A DNA stretch of 13,996 nucleotides from Zeimonas sp039807785 (GTDB lineage: Bacteria > Pseudomonadota > Gammaproteobacteria > Burkholderiales > Burkholderiaceae_E). Positions 1 to 7,602 of the stretch are shown piece after piece. The notes under the pieces are model-generated. The model saw only the letters and a list, made by a program, of their open reading frames with translations. It was not told where the DNA came from and did not search any database. The translations under genes and the position numbers were made by a program. Every line of letters begins with the position of its first letter. Positions within the stretch are counted from its first letter, which is position 1. Where the stretch lies: contig JBDHRX010000084.1 of NCBI GenBank assembly GCA_039807785.1, forward strand, positions 1 to 13,996, given 5' to 3'.

Positions 1-1148
1 GCGTGCCGCGCGGCGAGCCGCGACTCGGGGCCGACGCCGGCATGGCGGCCGACCCGGACGACACGCCGGCGCGCACGATGGACGGCGCGCCCGGGTATGC
101 GCCCGACGCCGATGCGGCCGATGCGGCCGACGCGGGGCTGCAGCCCGCGGTCGACCCGGCATTCGATGCGCGGCCTGCCGGCGATGATCCCGCACCGGTC
201 GCCGTCTCCGCGGCCCCGCCGGACGAGGTTTCCGGGCCCGGAAGCGGCACCGGGAGCCAGGACGAGGCCGGCGCGGCGCAGGAAGGCGCCGGCCGGCCGA
301 TCGCCGCTCCCGCCGCTCCCGCCGCCCGGTCGCCGCAATCGCCCAGGTCGCCGGCGCGCCTGTCCGAAGTCTGCGACTGCATCGTGGCGCTGGCGCTGCC
401 GGCCCCCGTCCCGGGCGAGCGGCTGCTGGCCATCGCGCAGCGCTTCCGGCGGGCCGGCGGCAAGCCGGTGGTGATCGACGGGGAGCCGGTCGCGGGCGCC
501 GCGCCGGCCGGCGACGGCGGCGGCTGGGAGCCGCTCGCGCCCGAGCGCGCCTACGGGGCGCTGCGCGTCGGCATCCTGCTCGCCAACCGGCACGGTCCGC
601 TCAACGCGATGGAGTTCTCCGAGTTCGTCGCCGGCGTCCAGTCGCTCGCCGATTCACTGTCGGTGCCGGTGCAACCGCCCGAGATGTCCGCGGTCCTCGC
701 GCGTGCGCGCGACCTCGACGCCACCTGCGCCCAGCTCGACGTGCAGATCGGCGTCAACGTCGAGGCGAGCGAGCCGCTCGGGCCGGCGCAGCTCGCGGCC
801 CTCGCGGCGCCGCTGTCGGTGGTCGAGCGGGGCAGCAACCGCTACGCGCGGCTCGGCGCCCAGGGCGAGGTCGTGTTCTCGGTGGCGCTGGCCGACGCCC
901 CGAACCGGGTGACCTTCCTGCTGGACGTGCCGCGCTCGACGCCGGAATCGGGTGCCTGGGAGCAGATGGTCGCGGCGGCGCGGGCCTGCGCCGAGCGCAT
1001 GGGCGGCCGCGTGATCGACGACGGCGGCCGGCCGCTGGCCGGCCCGGCGCTGGGGCAGATCGCCCGCCAGCTCGCGCAGCGCTACGAATCGCTCGAGGCG
1101 ATCGGCCTGCCGGCGGGCTCGCCGCTCGCGCTGCGGGTGTTCAACTGA
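1..1148 (+). CDS. zipA: ZipA-like cell division protein, FtsZ-binding C-terminal domain (5' truncated by window edge)
   Basis: The frame is already open at the window edge and ends with TGA at 1146-1148, so only the C-terminal 381 or so codons are present. ZipA proteins are inner-membrane division proteins whose C-terminal globular domain binds the FtsZ tail and tethers the Z-ring. The visible part has two sections. Residues 1-119 (counted from position 3) form a linker of almost only Ala, Pro, Asp, Gly and Ser, typical of the unstructured P/Q-type linker of ZipA. From about residue 120 to the end lies a folded domain with 'PLNAMEFSEFVAG' and the alternating strand/helix pattern of the ZipA C-domain. 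The N-terminal membrane anchor expected for the family would lie upstream and cannot be checked. The position directly before ligA supports the call, since smc-zipA-ligA is a common betaproteobacterial order. ZipA domains diverge strongly, so the family call rests on overall pattern and synteny. Confidence 0.8.
   Translation, partial: VPRGEPRLGADAGMAADPDDTPARTMDGAPGYAPDADAADAADAGLQPAVDPAFDARPAGDDPAPVAVSAAPPDEVSGPGSGTGSQDEAGAAQEGAGRPIAAPAAPAARSPQSPRSPARLSEVCDCIVALALPAPVPGERLLAIAQRFRRAGGKPVVIDGEPVAGAAPAGDGGGWEPLAPERAYGALRVGILLANRHGPLNAMEFSEFVAGVQSLADSLSVPVQPPEMSAVLARARDLDATCAQLDVQIGVNVEASEPLGPAQLAALAAPLSVVERGSNRYARLGAQGEVVFSVALADAPNRVTFLLDVPRSTPESGAWEQMVAAARACAERMGGRVIDDGGRPLAGPALGQIARQLAQRYESLEAIGLPAGSPLALRVFN
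111..137 (+). repeat. 9-bp tandem repeat in the zipA linker
   Basis: GATGCGGCC occurs twice in direct tandem (111-119, 120-128) followed by a degenerate third unit starting GACGCGG. It encodes an Asp-Ala-Ala repeat in the disordered linker. Being a multiple of three, unit gain or loss would keep the frame. Confidence 0.6.
302..328 (+). repeat. Second 9-bp tandem repeat in the zipA linker
   Basis: CGCCGCTCC occurs twice (302-310, 311-319) followed by a third imperfect unit CGCCGCCCG. It encodes an Ala-Ala-Pro repeat. It lies shortly before the start of the folded FtsZ-binding domain at about 360. Confidence 0.6.
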
Positions 1149-1150
1149 CG

Positions 1151-3274
1151 GTGGCCGAGTCGCCGGCGCCGGGCCCCGCGGCCGTTTCCCCGGAGGATCC
1201 GGCGCGGCGCGCGGAGGCGCTGCGCGCGCAGATCGCCCGCTACGACCACGAGTACTACGTGCTCGATGCGCCGAGCGTGCCCGACGCCGAGTACGACCGG
1301 CTGTTCCGCGAGCTGCAGGACATCGAGGCGACGCATCCGTCGCTGAGGACGCCCGGCTCGCCCACCCAGCGCGTCGGCGGCGCGGCGTCTGGAGCCTTCG
1401 CGACGGTACGGCACGCGCTGCCGATGCTCTCGCTCGGCAACGCCTTCGACGACGCGGAGGTCGAAGCCTTCGACCGGCGCGTGCGCGAGCGCCTGGCCGA
1501 GGAGGGCCTGCCGGTCGCGGCGCTGCGCTACAGCGCCGAGCTGAAGTACGACGGGGTCGCGATCAGCTTGCGCTACGAGCACGGCCTGCTGGTGCTCGCG
1601 GCGACCCGCGGCGACGGCAGCGCCGGCGAGGACGTGACGGCGAACATCCGCACCGTGCGCGCGGTCCCGTTGCGGCTGTTCGGCGTCGCGCCCGCGGTGC
1701 TCGAGGTGCGCGGCGAGGCGCTGATGTTCCGGCGCGATTTCGAGCGCCTGAACGAGCGCCAGCGCAGCGCCGGCGAGCGCGAGTTCGTCAATCCGCGCAA
1801 CGCCGCGGCGGGCAGCCTGCGCCAGCTCGATCCGGCGATCACCGCTGCCCGTCCGCTGCGCTTCTTCGCGTACGGCGTCGGCGAGGTCGCCGGCGTCGAC
1901 CTGCCCGACACGCACTCGGGACTGCTCGACTGGCTGGCCGGAGCCGGCCTTCCAGTCGGGCCGGAGCGCGAAGTCGCGGAGGGGCCGCCGGGCCTGCTCG
2001 CGTTCTACCGGCGCATGCAGTCGCGCCGCGCCGCGCTCGCCTATGACATCGACGGCGTCGTCTACAAGGTCGACCGGCGCGACTGGCACGACGCGATCGG
2101 CTACGTCGCGCGGGCGCCGCGCTTCGCGCTCGCGCACAAGTTCCCCGCCGAGGAGGCCCTCACCGAGCTGCTCGACATCGAGGTGCAGGTGGGGCGCACT
2201 GGCAAGCTGACGCCGGTCGCGCGGCTGCGGCCGGTCTTCGTCGGCGGCGTCACGGTCACCAACGCGACGCTCCACAACGAGGACGAGATCGCGCGCAAGG
2301 ACCTGCTGATCGGCGACACCGTCGTGGTGCGCCGCGCCGGCGACGTGATCCCCGAGGTCGTGCGCGCACTGCCGGAGCGGCGCGGCGCGGCGCCCCGGCG
2401 CGCTTTCGAGATGCCGCGCGCCTGCCCGGTCTGCGGCTCGGCGGTCGCGCGCGAGGAGGGCGAGGCCGACTGGCGCTGCGTCGGGGGCCTGTACTGCGCG
2501 GCGCAGCGCAAGCAGGCGCTGCTGCACTTCGCGCAGCGCCGCGCGATGGACATCGAGGGACTGGGCGAGAAGCTGGTCGACCAGCTGGTCGAGACCGGCC
2601 TGGTGCGCACGCCGGCCGATCTGTACCGGCTCGAGGCCGGGTCGCTGGCCGGGCTCGACCGGATGGGCGAGAAGTCGGCCGCCAACCTGGTCGAGGCGAT
2701 CGAGCATTCGCGTCGCACCGGGTTCGCGCGCTTCCTGTTCGCGCTCGGCATCCGGCATGTCGGCGAGGAGGTGGCGCGCGTGCTGGCGCAACACTATCCC
2801 GATCCCGAGGCGCTGGTGCGCGAAGACTGGGCGGCGCTCGTCCAGGCGAAGGCGCAGGTCCAGAAGGAGAACGCGCGCCGCCGCGGTCGCGGCGAGCCGC
2901 TCGAGCCGGTTCCGCTGGAAGGGGTCGGGCCCGAGATCGTGGCCAGCCTGCAGCGCTTCTTCGCCGAGCCGCACAACCGCCAGGTGATCGACGCGCTGCG
3001 CGAAGCCGGCATCGAGTTCGCGCGCGAGGCGGCGAGCGCCGGCGATGCGCTCGCCGGGCGCAGCTTCGTCGTGACGGGCACGCTGCCGACGCTATCGCGC
3101 GAGCAGGCGCACGCGCTGATCCGCAGCCACGGCGGCGATGTGGCATCGTCGGTCTCGCGCAAGACCGACTACGTCGTCGCCGGCGAGGCCGCCGGCTCGA
3201 AGCTCGAGCGCGCGCGCGCGCTCGGCGTCGAGGTGATCGACGAGCAGGCGCTGCGCCGCATGGCCGGGGGCTGA
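1151..3274 (+). CDS. ligA: NAD-dependent DNA ligase LigA
   Basis: This 707-residue protein seals nicks in DNA during replication and repair using NAD+. Domains read in order: N-terminal Ia domain with the 'YDHEYYVLDAPSVPDAEYD' NAD/NMN-binding stretch (about residues 30-49); the adenylation domain with motif K-Y-D-G, nucleophilic Lys132; the OB fold; a four-cysteine zinc finger (Cys425, Cys428, Cys443, Cys449); helix-hairpin-helix repeats including 'MDIEGLGEKLVDQLVE'; and a C-terminal BRCT domain (about 632-707, 'FVVTGTLPTLSREQA'). All key residues are present. The start is GTG only 2 nt after the zipA stop, with no clear SD, suggesting translational coupling. Compared with shorter family members, about 23 charged residues (566-588) appear inserted between the third and fourth helix-hairpin-helix motifs. 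The stop codon sits in the loop of a 7-bp hairpin. Confidence 0.98.
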   Translation: MAESPAPGPAAVSPEDPARRAEALRAQIARYDHEYYVLDAPSVPDAEYDRLFRELQDIEATHPSLRTPGSPTQRVGGAASGAFATVRHALPMLSLGNAFDDAEVEAFDRRVRERLAEEGLPVAALRYSAELKYDGVAISLRYEHGLLVLAATRGDGSAGEDVTANIRTVRAVPLRLFGVAPAVLEVRGEALMFRRDFERLNERQRSAGEREFVNPRNAAAGSLRQLDPAITAARPLRFFAYGVGEVAGVDLPDTHSGLLDWLAGAGLPVGPEREVAEGPPGLLAFYRRMQSRRAALAYDIDGVVYKVDRRDWHDAIGYVARAPRFALAHKFPAEEALTELLDIEVQVGRTGKLTPVARLRPVFVGGVTVTNATLHNEDEIARKDLLIGDTVVVRRAGDVIPEVVRALPERRGAAPRRAFEMPRACPVCGSAVAREEGEADWRCVGGLYCAAQRKQALLHFAQRRAMDIEGLGEKLVDQLVETGLVRTPADLYRLEAGSLAGLDRMGEKSAANLVEAIEHSRRTGFARFLFALGIRHVGEEVARVLAQHYPDPEALVREDWAALVQAKAQVQKENARRRGRGEPLEPVPLEGVGPEIVASLQRFFAEPHNRQVIDALREAGIEFAREAASAGDALAGRSFVVTGTLPTLSREQAHALIRSHGGDVASSVSRKTDYVVAGEAAGSKLERARALGVEVIDEQALRRMAGG

Positions 3275-3281
3275 GCCCCCG
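3265..3281 (+). other. Hairpin with the ligA stop codon as its loop
   Basis: CGGGGGC (3265-3271) and GCCCCCG (3275-3281) are perfect inverted repeats; the 3-nt loop is the ligA TGA itself. No run of T follows (next bases are TTCCCGGTTTCC), so it is not a canonical intrinsic terminator. It could act as a weak terminator, a 3'-end stabiliser or simply reflect GC-rich composition. It lies between ligA and galU, which has its own strong ribosome binding site. Confidence 0.45.
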
Positions 3282-3300
3282 TTCCCGGTTTCCGGAATCG

Positions 3301-3307
3301 AAAGGAG
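3301..3307 (+). promoter_or_regulatory. Shine-Dalgarno site of galU
   Basis: AAAGGAG ends 12 nt before the galU ATG. The AGGAG core is complete, although the spacing is longer than ideal. It fixes the start at 3320, since no other ATG or GTG fits as well. Confidence 0.6.
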
Positions 3308-3319
3308 TCGACGAACCCG

Positions 3320-4252
3320 ATGAACGCACCGACCCGCCGTCGTGTCAGGAAGGCCGTCTTTCCGGTGGCCGGCCTGGGTACCCGGTTCCTGCCGGCCACC
3401 AAGGCGCAGCCGAAGGAGATGCTGCCGGTGGTCGACAAGCCGCTGATCCAGTACGCGGTCGAGGAGGCCGCCGCGGCCGGGATCACCGACATGATCTTCG
3501 TGACCGGGCGCGGCAAGCGCTCGATCGAGGACCACTTCGACAAGGCGTACGAGCTCGAGTCCGAGCTGGCCCTGAAGGGCAAGACCGACCTGCTCGAGCA
3601 GGTGTGGTCGACCACGCCGAAGGACATCCATTGCGTCTACGTGCGACAGCCGGCGCCGCTCGGGCTCGGCCACGCGGTGCGCTGCGCGCGTGACCTGATC
3701 GGCGACGAGCCGTTCGCGGTGCTGCTCGCCGACGACCTGATGCAGCCGCCGCCCGGCGGCCCCAGCGTGCTCGCGCAGATGATCGAGCTGTTCGAGCAGA
3801 CCGGATCGAGCGTGGTGGCGGTGCAGGACGTGGCGCGCGAGGACACCGCTTCCTACGGGATCGTCTCGACCGGCGGCGCCGGGCCGGTCGCGGGCAGCGA
3901 GCGCATCGTCGGCATCGTCGAGAAGCCCGACCCGGAGCGGGCGCCCTCGACCCTGGCGGTCGTCGGCCGCTACGTGCTCAGCGCGCGCGCGTTCGAGTTC
4001 CTGGAGGCCCTGCAGCCCGGGGCGAGCGGCGAGCTCCAGCTCACCGACGCGCTGAACGCGCTGTGCGTGGCCGAGCGCATGCTCGCGTGGCGCTATCGCG
4101 GCCGGCGCTTCGATTGCGGCGCCAAGCTCGGCTACCTGCAGGCGACGGTCGAGCTGGCGCTCGAGCACCCCGAGGTGAGCGACCGGTTCCGGGCCTACCT
4201 CGCCGATCTCGCGGCACGTCGCCCCGGCCCGGCAGCGCCGGGGCGCGACTGA
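3320..4252 (+). CDS. galU: UTP-glucose-1-phosphate uridylyltransferase (UDP-glucose pyrophosphorylase)
   Basis: This cytoplasmic enzyme of 310 residues makes UDP-glucose from UTP and glucose 1-phosphate, the donor for LPS core, exopolysaccharide, trehalose and galactose metabolism. The nucleotide-binding signature 'FPVAGLGTRFLPATKA' (residues 14-29) is intact, with Arg22 and Lys28 in the expected places. It is followed by 'KEMLPVVDKPLIQYAVEEA', 'GRGKRSIEDHFD', the 'LADDLM' metal/sugar region and 'GIVEKPDPE'. The length matches bacterial GalU, which is unrelated to eukaryotic UGPases. The ATG at 3320 has an AGGAG upstream. It is 45 nt downstream of ligA and almost touches the next gene: its TGA overlaps the SD site of the phosphorylase gene, so the two are very probably co-transcribed and coupled. 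Confidence 0.97.
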   Translation: MNAPTRRRVRKAVFPVAGLGTRFLPATKAQPKEMLPVVDKPLIQYAVEEAAAAGITDMIFVTGRGKRSIEDHFDKAYELESELALKGKTDLLEQVWSTTPKDIHCVYVRQPAPLGLGHAVRCARDLIGDEPFAVLLADDLMQPPPGGPSVLAQMIELFEQTGSSVVAVQDVAREDTASYGIVSTGGAGPVAGSERIVGIVEKPDPERAPSTLAVVGRYVLSARAFEFLEALQPGASGELQLTDALNALCVAERMLAWRYRGRRFDCGAKLGYLQATVELALEHPEVSDRFRAYLADLAARRPGPAAPGRD

Positions 4253-4257
4253 GGAGG
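4251..4257 (+). promoter_or_regulatory. Shine-Dalgarno site of the phosphorylase gene, overlapping the galU stop
   Basis: GAGGAGG lies 5 nt before the ATG at 4263 and shares its first two bases with the galU stop TGA (4250-4252). Ribosomes finishing galU release directly on this site, which favours coupled translation. Confidence 0.7.
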
Positions 4258-4262
4258 ACGCG

Positions 4263-5000
4263 ATGCTGGCCATCATCGGCGGAAGCGGCTTCGCCCGGCT
4301 CGCGGGGCTCGACGCGGCGCGGCGCGAGGTGGTGCGCACCGCCTACGGAGATCCGTCGTGCGCGCTGACGCACGGCGAATTGCAGGGCCACCCGGTGGTC
4401 TTCCTCGCGCGGCACGGCTACGGCCACACGATCGCGCCGCACGAGATCAACTACCGCGCGAACATCGACGCGCTCCGGCGCGTCGGCGTCGACCGGATCC
4501 TGGCGGTCGCGACCGTGGGCGGCATCCGGGCCGACTGCACGGCCGGCGCGCTGGTGGTGCCGGACCAGCTCATCGACTACACCTGGGGCCGGGGGCACAC
4601 CTTCTTCGAGGGGGCCGACCAGCCGGTCACGCACATCGATTTCACCCGGCCCTACGACGCGGCGCTGCGCGCACGCCTGCTCGAGGCGGCCCGGCGCTGC
4701 GGCGAGGCCGCGATCGACGGCGGCGTCTACGGATGCACGCAGGGGCCGCGCCTGGAGACCGCCGCCGAGATCGAGCGGCTGGCGCGCGACGGCTGCGACC
4801 TGGTCGGCATGACCGGCATGCCGGAGGCCGCGCTGGCGCGCGAGGCGGGGCTCGCCTACGCGGCGCTGTGCGTGGTCGCGAATCCGGCGGCCGGGCGCGC
4901 CGGCAGCAGCGAGGCCATTTCGCTGGCGGAGATCCGCGCGGTGCTCGACGCGACCATGGAACGGGTGCTGCGCGTGGTGACCGAGGCCGCCTGCTGCTGA
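4263..5000 (+). CDS. mtnP: Probable S-methyl-5'-thioinosine phosphorylase (MTAP/PNP family)
   Basis: This 245-residue protein belongs to the purine nucleoside/MTA phosphorylase family (PNP type 2). It shows 'IIGGSGF' at the N-terminus, 'FLARHGYGHTIAPHEINYRANI' in the phosphate/ribose region (residues 47-68), 'CTQGPRLET' (158-166) and 'GMTGMPEAALAREAGL' (182-197). Family members cleave 5'-methylthioadenosine or 5'-methylthioinosine with phosphate, releasing the purine base and 5-methylthioribose 1-phosphate. In the base pocket, human MTAP carries an Asp where 6-oxopurine-specific enzymes carry Asn. Here the aligned stretch 'VVANPAAG' has Asn207, and the whole protein resembles the methylthioinosine phosphorylase described in Pseudomonas aeruginosa. 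I therefore prefer methylthioinosine as substrate; that choice is inference. It would need a separate MTA deaminase elsewhere. The gene is coupled to galU and is not next to other methionine salvage genes. The protein ends in Cys-Cys. Confidence 0.85.
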   Translation: MLAIIGGSGFARLAGLDAARREVVRTAYGDPSCALTHGELQGHPVVFLARHGYGHTIAPHEINYRANIDALRRVGVDRILAVATVGGIRADCTAGALVVPDQLIDYTWGRGHTFFEGADQPVTHIDFTRPYDAALRARLLEAARRCGEAAIDGGVYGCTQGPRLETAAEIERLARDGCDLVGMTGMPEAALAREAGLAYAALCVVANPAAGRAGSSEAISLAEIRAVLDATMERVLRVVTEAACC

Positions 5001-5019
5001 GCCGCGGGTCGCCCGCGGC
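5001..5019. terminator. GC-rich hairpin between convergent genes, candidate terminator
   Basis: GCCGCGGG (5001-5008) and CCCGCGGC (5012-5019) form a perfect 8-bp stem with loop TCG, starting at the base after the phosphorylase stop. It lies between two converging genes, where a bidirectional terminator is expected. There is no T run on either side, so termination by this hairpin alone is uncertain. Confidence 0.4.
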
Positions 5020-5024
5020 CCGTC

Positions 5025-5047
5025 GCGCGCCTGCGGCTCAGGCGCGC
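5025..5047. terminator. Second hairpin spanning the glnD stop codon
   Basis: GCGCGCCT (5025-5032) and AGGCGCGC (5040-5047) form a perfect 8-bp stem with a 7-nt loop. The arms overlap the last codons and stop of glnD (TGA read on the minus strand at 5040-5038). Together with the hairpin at 5001-5019 it makes a tandem structure in the convergent gap. There is no U tract, so the terminator role is inferred from position only. Confidence 0.35.
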
Positions 5048-7602
5048 AGGGCGGCCAGCAGGTCGGTTTCGAACTGCAGCTGTCCGCGCTCGGTGCGCAG
5101 CGCCTCGCCGCCGATCAGGAACACGTCTTCGACGCGTTCGCCCAGGGTCGTGATCCGCGCCGTCTGCAGGCCGACCCCGTAACGCCCCAGCACGCGCGCG
5201 ATCCCGTACAGCAGGCCGGTCCGGTCGTTGGCCACCACCGACAGCATGAACAGCCCGGCGCGCTCGTCGGGCCGCAGGTCGACCGCGGGCTCGACCGGGA
5301 AGTAGCGCGAGCGCCGCGAGACGCGGCCCCGCACCGGCGGCGGCAGCTCGCCCCGGCGGGCCAGGTGCCGGGCCAGCTCGGTCTCGACCAGCACCAGGAT
5401 GTCGCGATAGTGCGCCGGCCCGCCCGGATCGATCAGCACGAAGCTGTCGAGCGCGTAGCCGTGCTCGGTGGTGTGGATCTTGGCGTCGAGCACCGACAGG
5501 TTCTTGCCGTCGAAGTAGCCGCAGATCCGGGCGAACAGGTCGGGCTGGTCGGGCTGGTAGACCACCACCTGGAAGCCTTCGCCGATCGGGGCGAGGCGGG
5601 CCCGGACCACCGGGGCCGCGGTGTTGGCCGAGGCGTACAGCACGCGCGTCTGCCAGGCGATGTCCTGTGGGTCGTTGCGCAAGAAATAGGGCGCGTCGAG
5701 CTGGCGCCAGAAGTGCGCGTAGCGTTCCGGCCCGATCGCGTAGAGGTTCAGCAGGCGCACCGCCTCGGCGCGCCGCGCGTCCAGGCGGACCTGCGTCGAC
5801 GGTGCCTCGCCGGCCAGGACCCGGCGCGCCAGCCAGTAGAGATCCTCCAGCAGTTTCCCCTTCCAGGCGTTCCAGACCTTCGGGCTGGTGCCGCGGATAT
5901 CGGCCACCGTGAGCAGGTACAGCGCGTTCAGCCGCTCCTCGCTGCCTACGACCGCGGCGAACCGGGCGATCACCTCCGGGTCGCTGAGGTCCTGCTTCTG
6001 CGCCACCTGCGACATCGTCAGGTGGTGCTCGACCAGGAACTCGACCAGCGCGGTATCGGGTGCCGCCAGCCCGTGCAGGCGGCAGAAGCGTCGCGCGTCG
6101 AGGCGGCCGAGCTTCGAGTGATCCCCGCCGCGTCCCTTGGCGATGTCGTGGAACAGCGCCGCGACCACCAGCCGCCACGGGCGGTCGAAGCCGGCCATCA
6201 GCTCGCTGCAGAACGGGTACTCGTGCGCGTGCTCCTCGACCGTGAAGCGGCGCAGGTTGCGCACCACCATCAGGATGTGCTGGTCGACCGTGTACACGTG
6301 GAACAGGTCGTGCTGCATCCGTCCGACGATGCGGCGGAACACCGGCAGGTAGCGACCGAGGATGGACCACTGGTTCATCCGGCGCAGTTCATGGGTCACC
6401 CCATGCGGGGCTTGCAGGATGCGCAGGAACAGCTCGCGGTGGGCCGGCACCCGCCGGAAGGCGCCGTCGATGCGGGTGCGCGCGTGCCAGAGCGCCCGCA
6501 GCGTGCGGGTGGTCATCCCGGACAGCTCCGGATGTCGCTCCATCGTGAGAAATGCGCGCAGAATGGACGCAGGATCGCGTACGAAGCCGTCCGGATCGAC
6601 GACGTCGAGCAATCCCCGCAGGTTCTGGAACTCGGCGTCGATCGGCTCCGGATGCGCGTCCGGGGCCGGGAACAGCTCGGCGCGCAGGTTCTGCAGCACG
6701 ATCGTGCTCAGCTGGGTCACCGCCTTGGCCGCCCAGTAGTAGCGCTGCATCAGTTCCTCGGACGAGCGCCGAGGGTCGCCGCGCGCCAGCCCCAGCGCCG
6801 CGGAGACCGACGCCTGGAGGTCGAACACGATCCGGTCCTCGCGCCGCCCGGCGAGGATGTGCAGCCAGGCGCGGATGCGCCGGATCTGCCGCTCGTTGCG
6901 GCGCAGCAATCCGGCTTCGCCGGCGGTGATCAGGTCGCGCCGGCGCAGCGCCTGCCAGTCGGCCCCGAAACCGGCGGCGCGCGCGATCCAGACGATCACG
7001 TGCAGGTCGCGCAGGCCGCCCGGGCTTTCCTTGGTGTTGGGCTCCAGGCTGTACGGCGTGTCCTCGTACCGGGCGTGGCGCTGGCGCATCTCGAGCAGCT
7101 TGGCCGAGAAGAAGGCGCGCATGTCGAGCTCGTCGCGCAAGCGCTTTTCCAGCGCTTCGGACTGCGCGCGCGCGCCGGCGATCCGGCGCATCTCGAGCAT
7201 CGCCGTCTGCACCGTGATGTCGGCGCGCGCCTCCTCCAGGCATTGCTCGACCGTGCGCACGCTGTGGCCGATCGGCAGGCCGAGGTCCCAGCAGGCGCCG
7301 ACGAAGGCCTCGATGCGCGGCAGCCCGCCGGCGCTTTCCGGCCCGTCCTCGCGGAGGATCAGCAGGTCGACATCGGAATGCGGGAACTGGTCGCGCCGGC
7401 CGTAGCCGCCCACCGCCAGCAGCGCCGCGCCGCGGCCGGGGCGCGCCGCGCGCCACAGCCCGCGCAATGCCTGGTCGGTGGCGCGCGCGAGGGCGCGCGC
7501 CAGCACGTCGGGGTCCTGGGTGCTGCGGAAGCGCTCGATCGCCGCCGCGCGCGCCTGCTGGTACTGCCGGCGCAGCGGGGCCAGATCGGCGAGCGCGTTC
7601 AC
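5038..7602 (-). CDS. glnD: Bifunctional PII uridylyltransferase/uridylyl-removing enzyme
   Basis: GlnD senses glutamine and adds or removes UMP on PII proteins, thereby setting glutamine synthetase activity and Ntr gene expression. With the start chosen here it has 854 residues, the usual size. Domains: N-terminal nucleotidyltransferase with 'GGYGRRDQFPHSDVD' (Gly65, Gly66, Asp77 and Asp79 as metal ligands); a central helical region; an HD phosphohydrolase domain with 'ALFHDIAKGRGGDHS' (His485-Asp486), the UMP-removing site; and two C-terminal ACT domains (about 675-760 and 783-854) that bind glutamine. The frame is open up to 7698, but the extra 32 residues lie inside map and do not look like GlnD. 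The GTG at 7602 forms a GTGA overlap with the map stop and is preferred. It is expressed downstream of map and converges with the galU block. Confidence 0.96.
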   Translation of the reverse strand: MNALADLAPLRRQYQQARAAAIERFRSTQDPDVLARALARATDQALRGLWRAARPGRGAALLAVGGYGRRDQFPHSDVDLLILREDGPESAGGLPRIEAFVGACWDLGLPIGHSVRTVEQCLEEARADITVQTAMLEMRRIAGARAQSEALEKRLRDELDMRAFFSAKLLEMRQRHARYEDTPYSLEPNTKESPGGLRDLHVIVWIARAAGFGADWQALRRRDLITAGEAGLLRRNERQIRRIRAWLHILAGRREDRIVFDLQASVSAALGLARGDPRRSSEELMQRYYWAAKAVTQLSTIVLQNLRAELFPAPDAHPEPIDAEFQNLRGLLDVVDPDGFVRDPASILRAFLTMERHPELSGMTTRTLRALWHARTRIDGAFRRVPAHRELFLRILQAPHGVTHELRRMNQWSILGRYLPVFRRIVGRMQHDLFHVYTVDQHILMVVRNLRRFTVEEHAHEYPFCSELMAGFDRPWRLVVAALFHDIAKGRGGDHSKLGRLDARRFCRLHGLAAPDTALVEFLVEHHLTMSQVAQKQDLSDPEVIARFAAVVGSEERLNALYLLTVADIRGTSPKVWNAWKGKLLEDLYWLARRVLAGEAPSTQVRLDARRAEAVRLLNLYAIGPERYAHFWRQLDAPYFLRNDPQDIAWQTRVLYASANTAAPVVRARLAPIGEGFQVVVYQPDQPDLFARICGYFDGKNLSVLDAKIHTTEHGYALDSFVLIDPGGPAHYRDILVLVETELARHLARRGELPPPVRGRVSRRSRYFPVEPAVDLRPDERAGLFMLSVVANDRTGLLYGIARVLGRYGVGLQTARITTLGERVEDVFLIGGEALRTERGQLQFETDLLAALRA
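7599..7602 (-). promoter_or_regulatory. GTGA overlap joining map stop and glnD start
   Basis: On the minus strand the bases 7602-7599 read GTGA: GTG is the glnD start and TGA the map stop. This 4-nt overlap is a classic translational coupling arrangement and decides the glnD start. Confidence 0.75.

Noticed and set aside
1082..2974. Open minus-strand frame of 630 codons opposite ligA
   Set aside because: It mirrors ligA, is Arg/Ala/Gln-rich with no recognisable family, and long antisense frames are expected from the high third-position GC of ligA.
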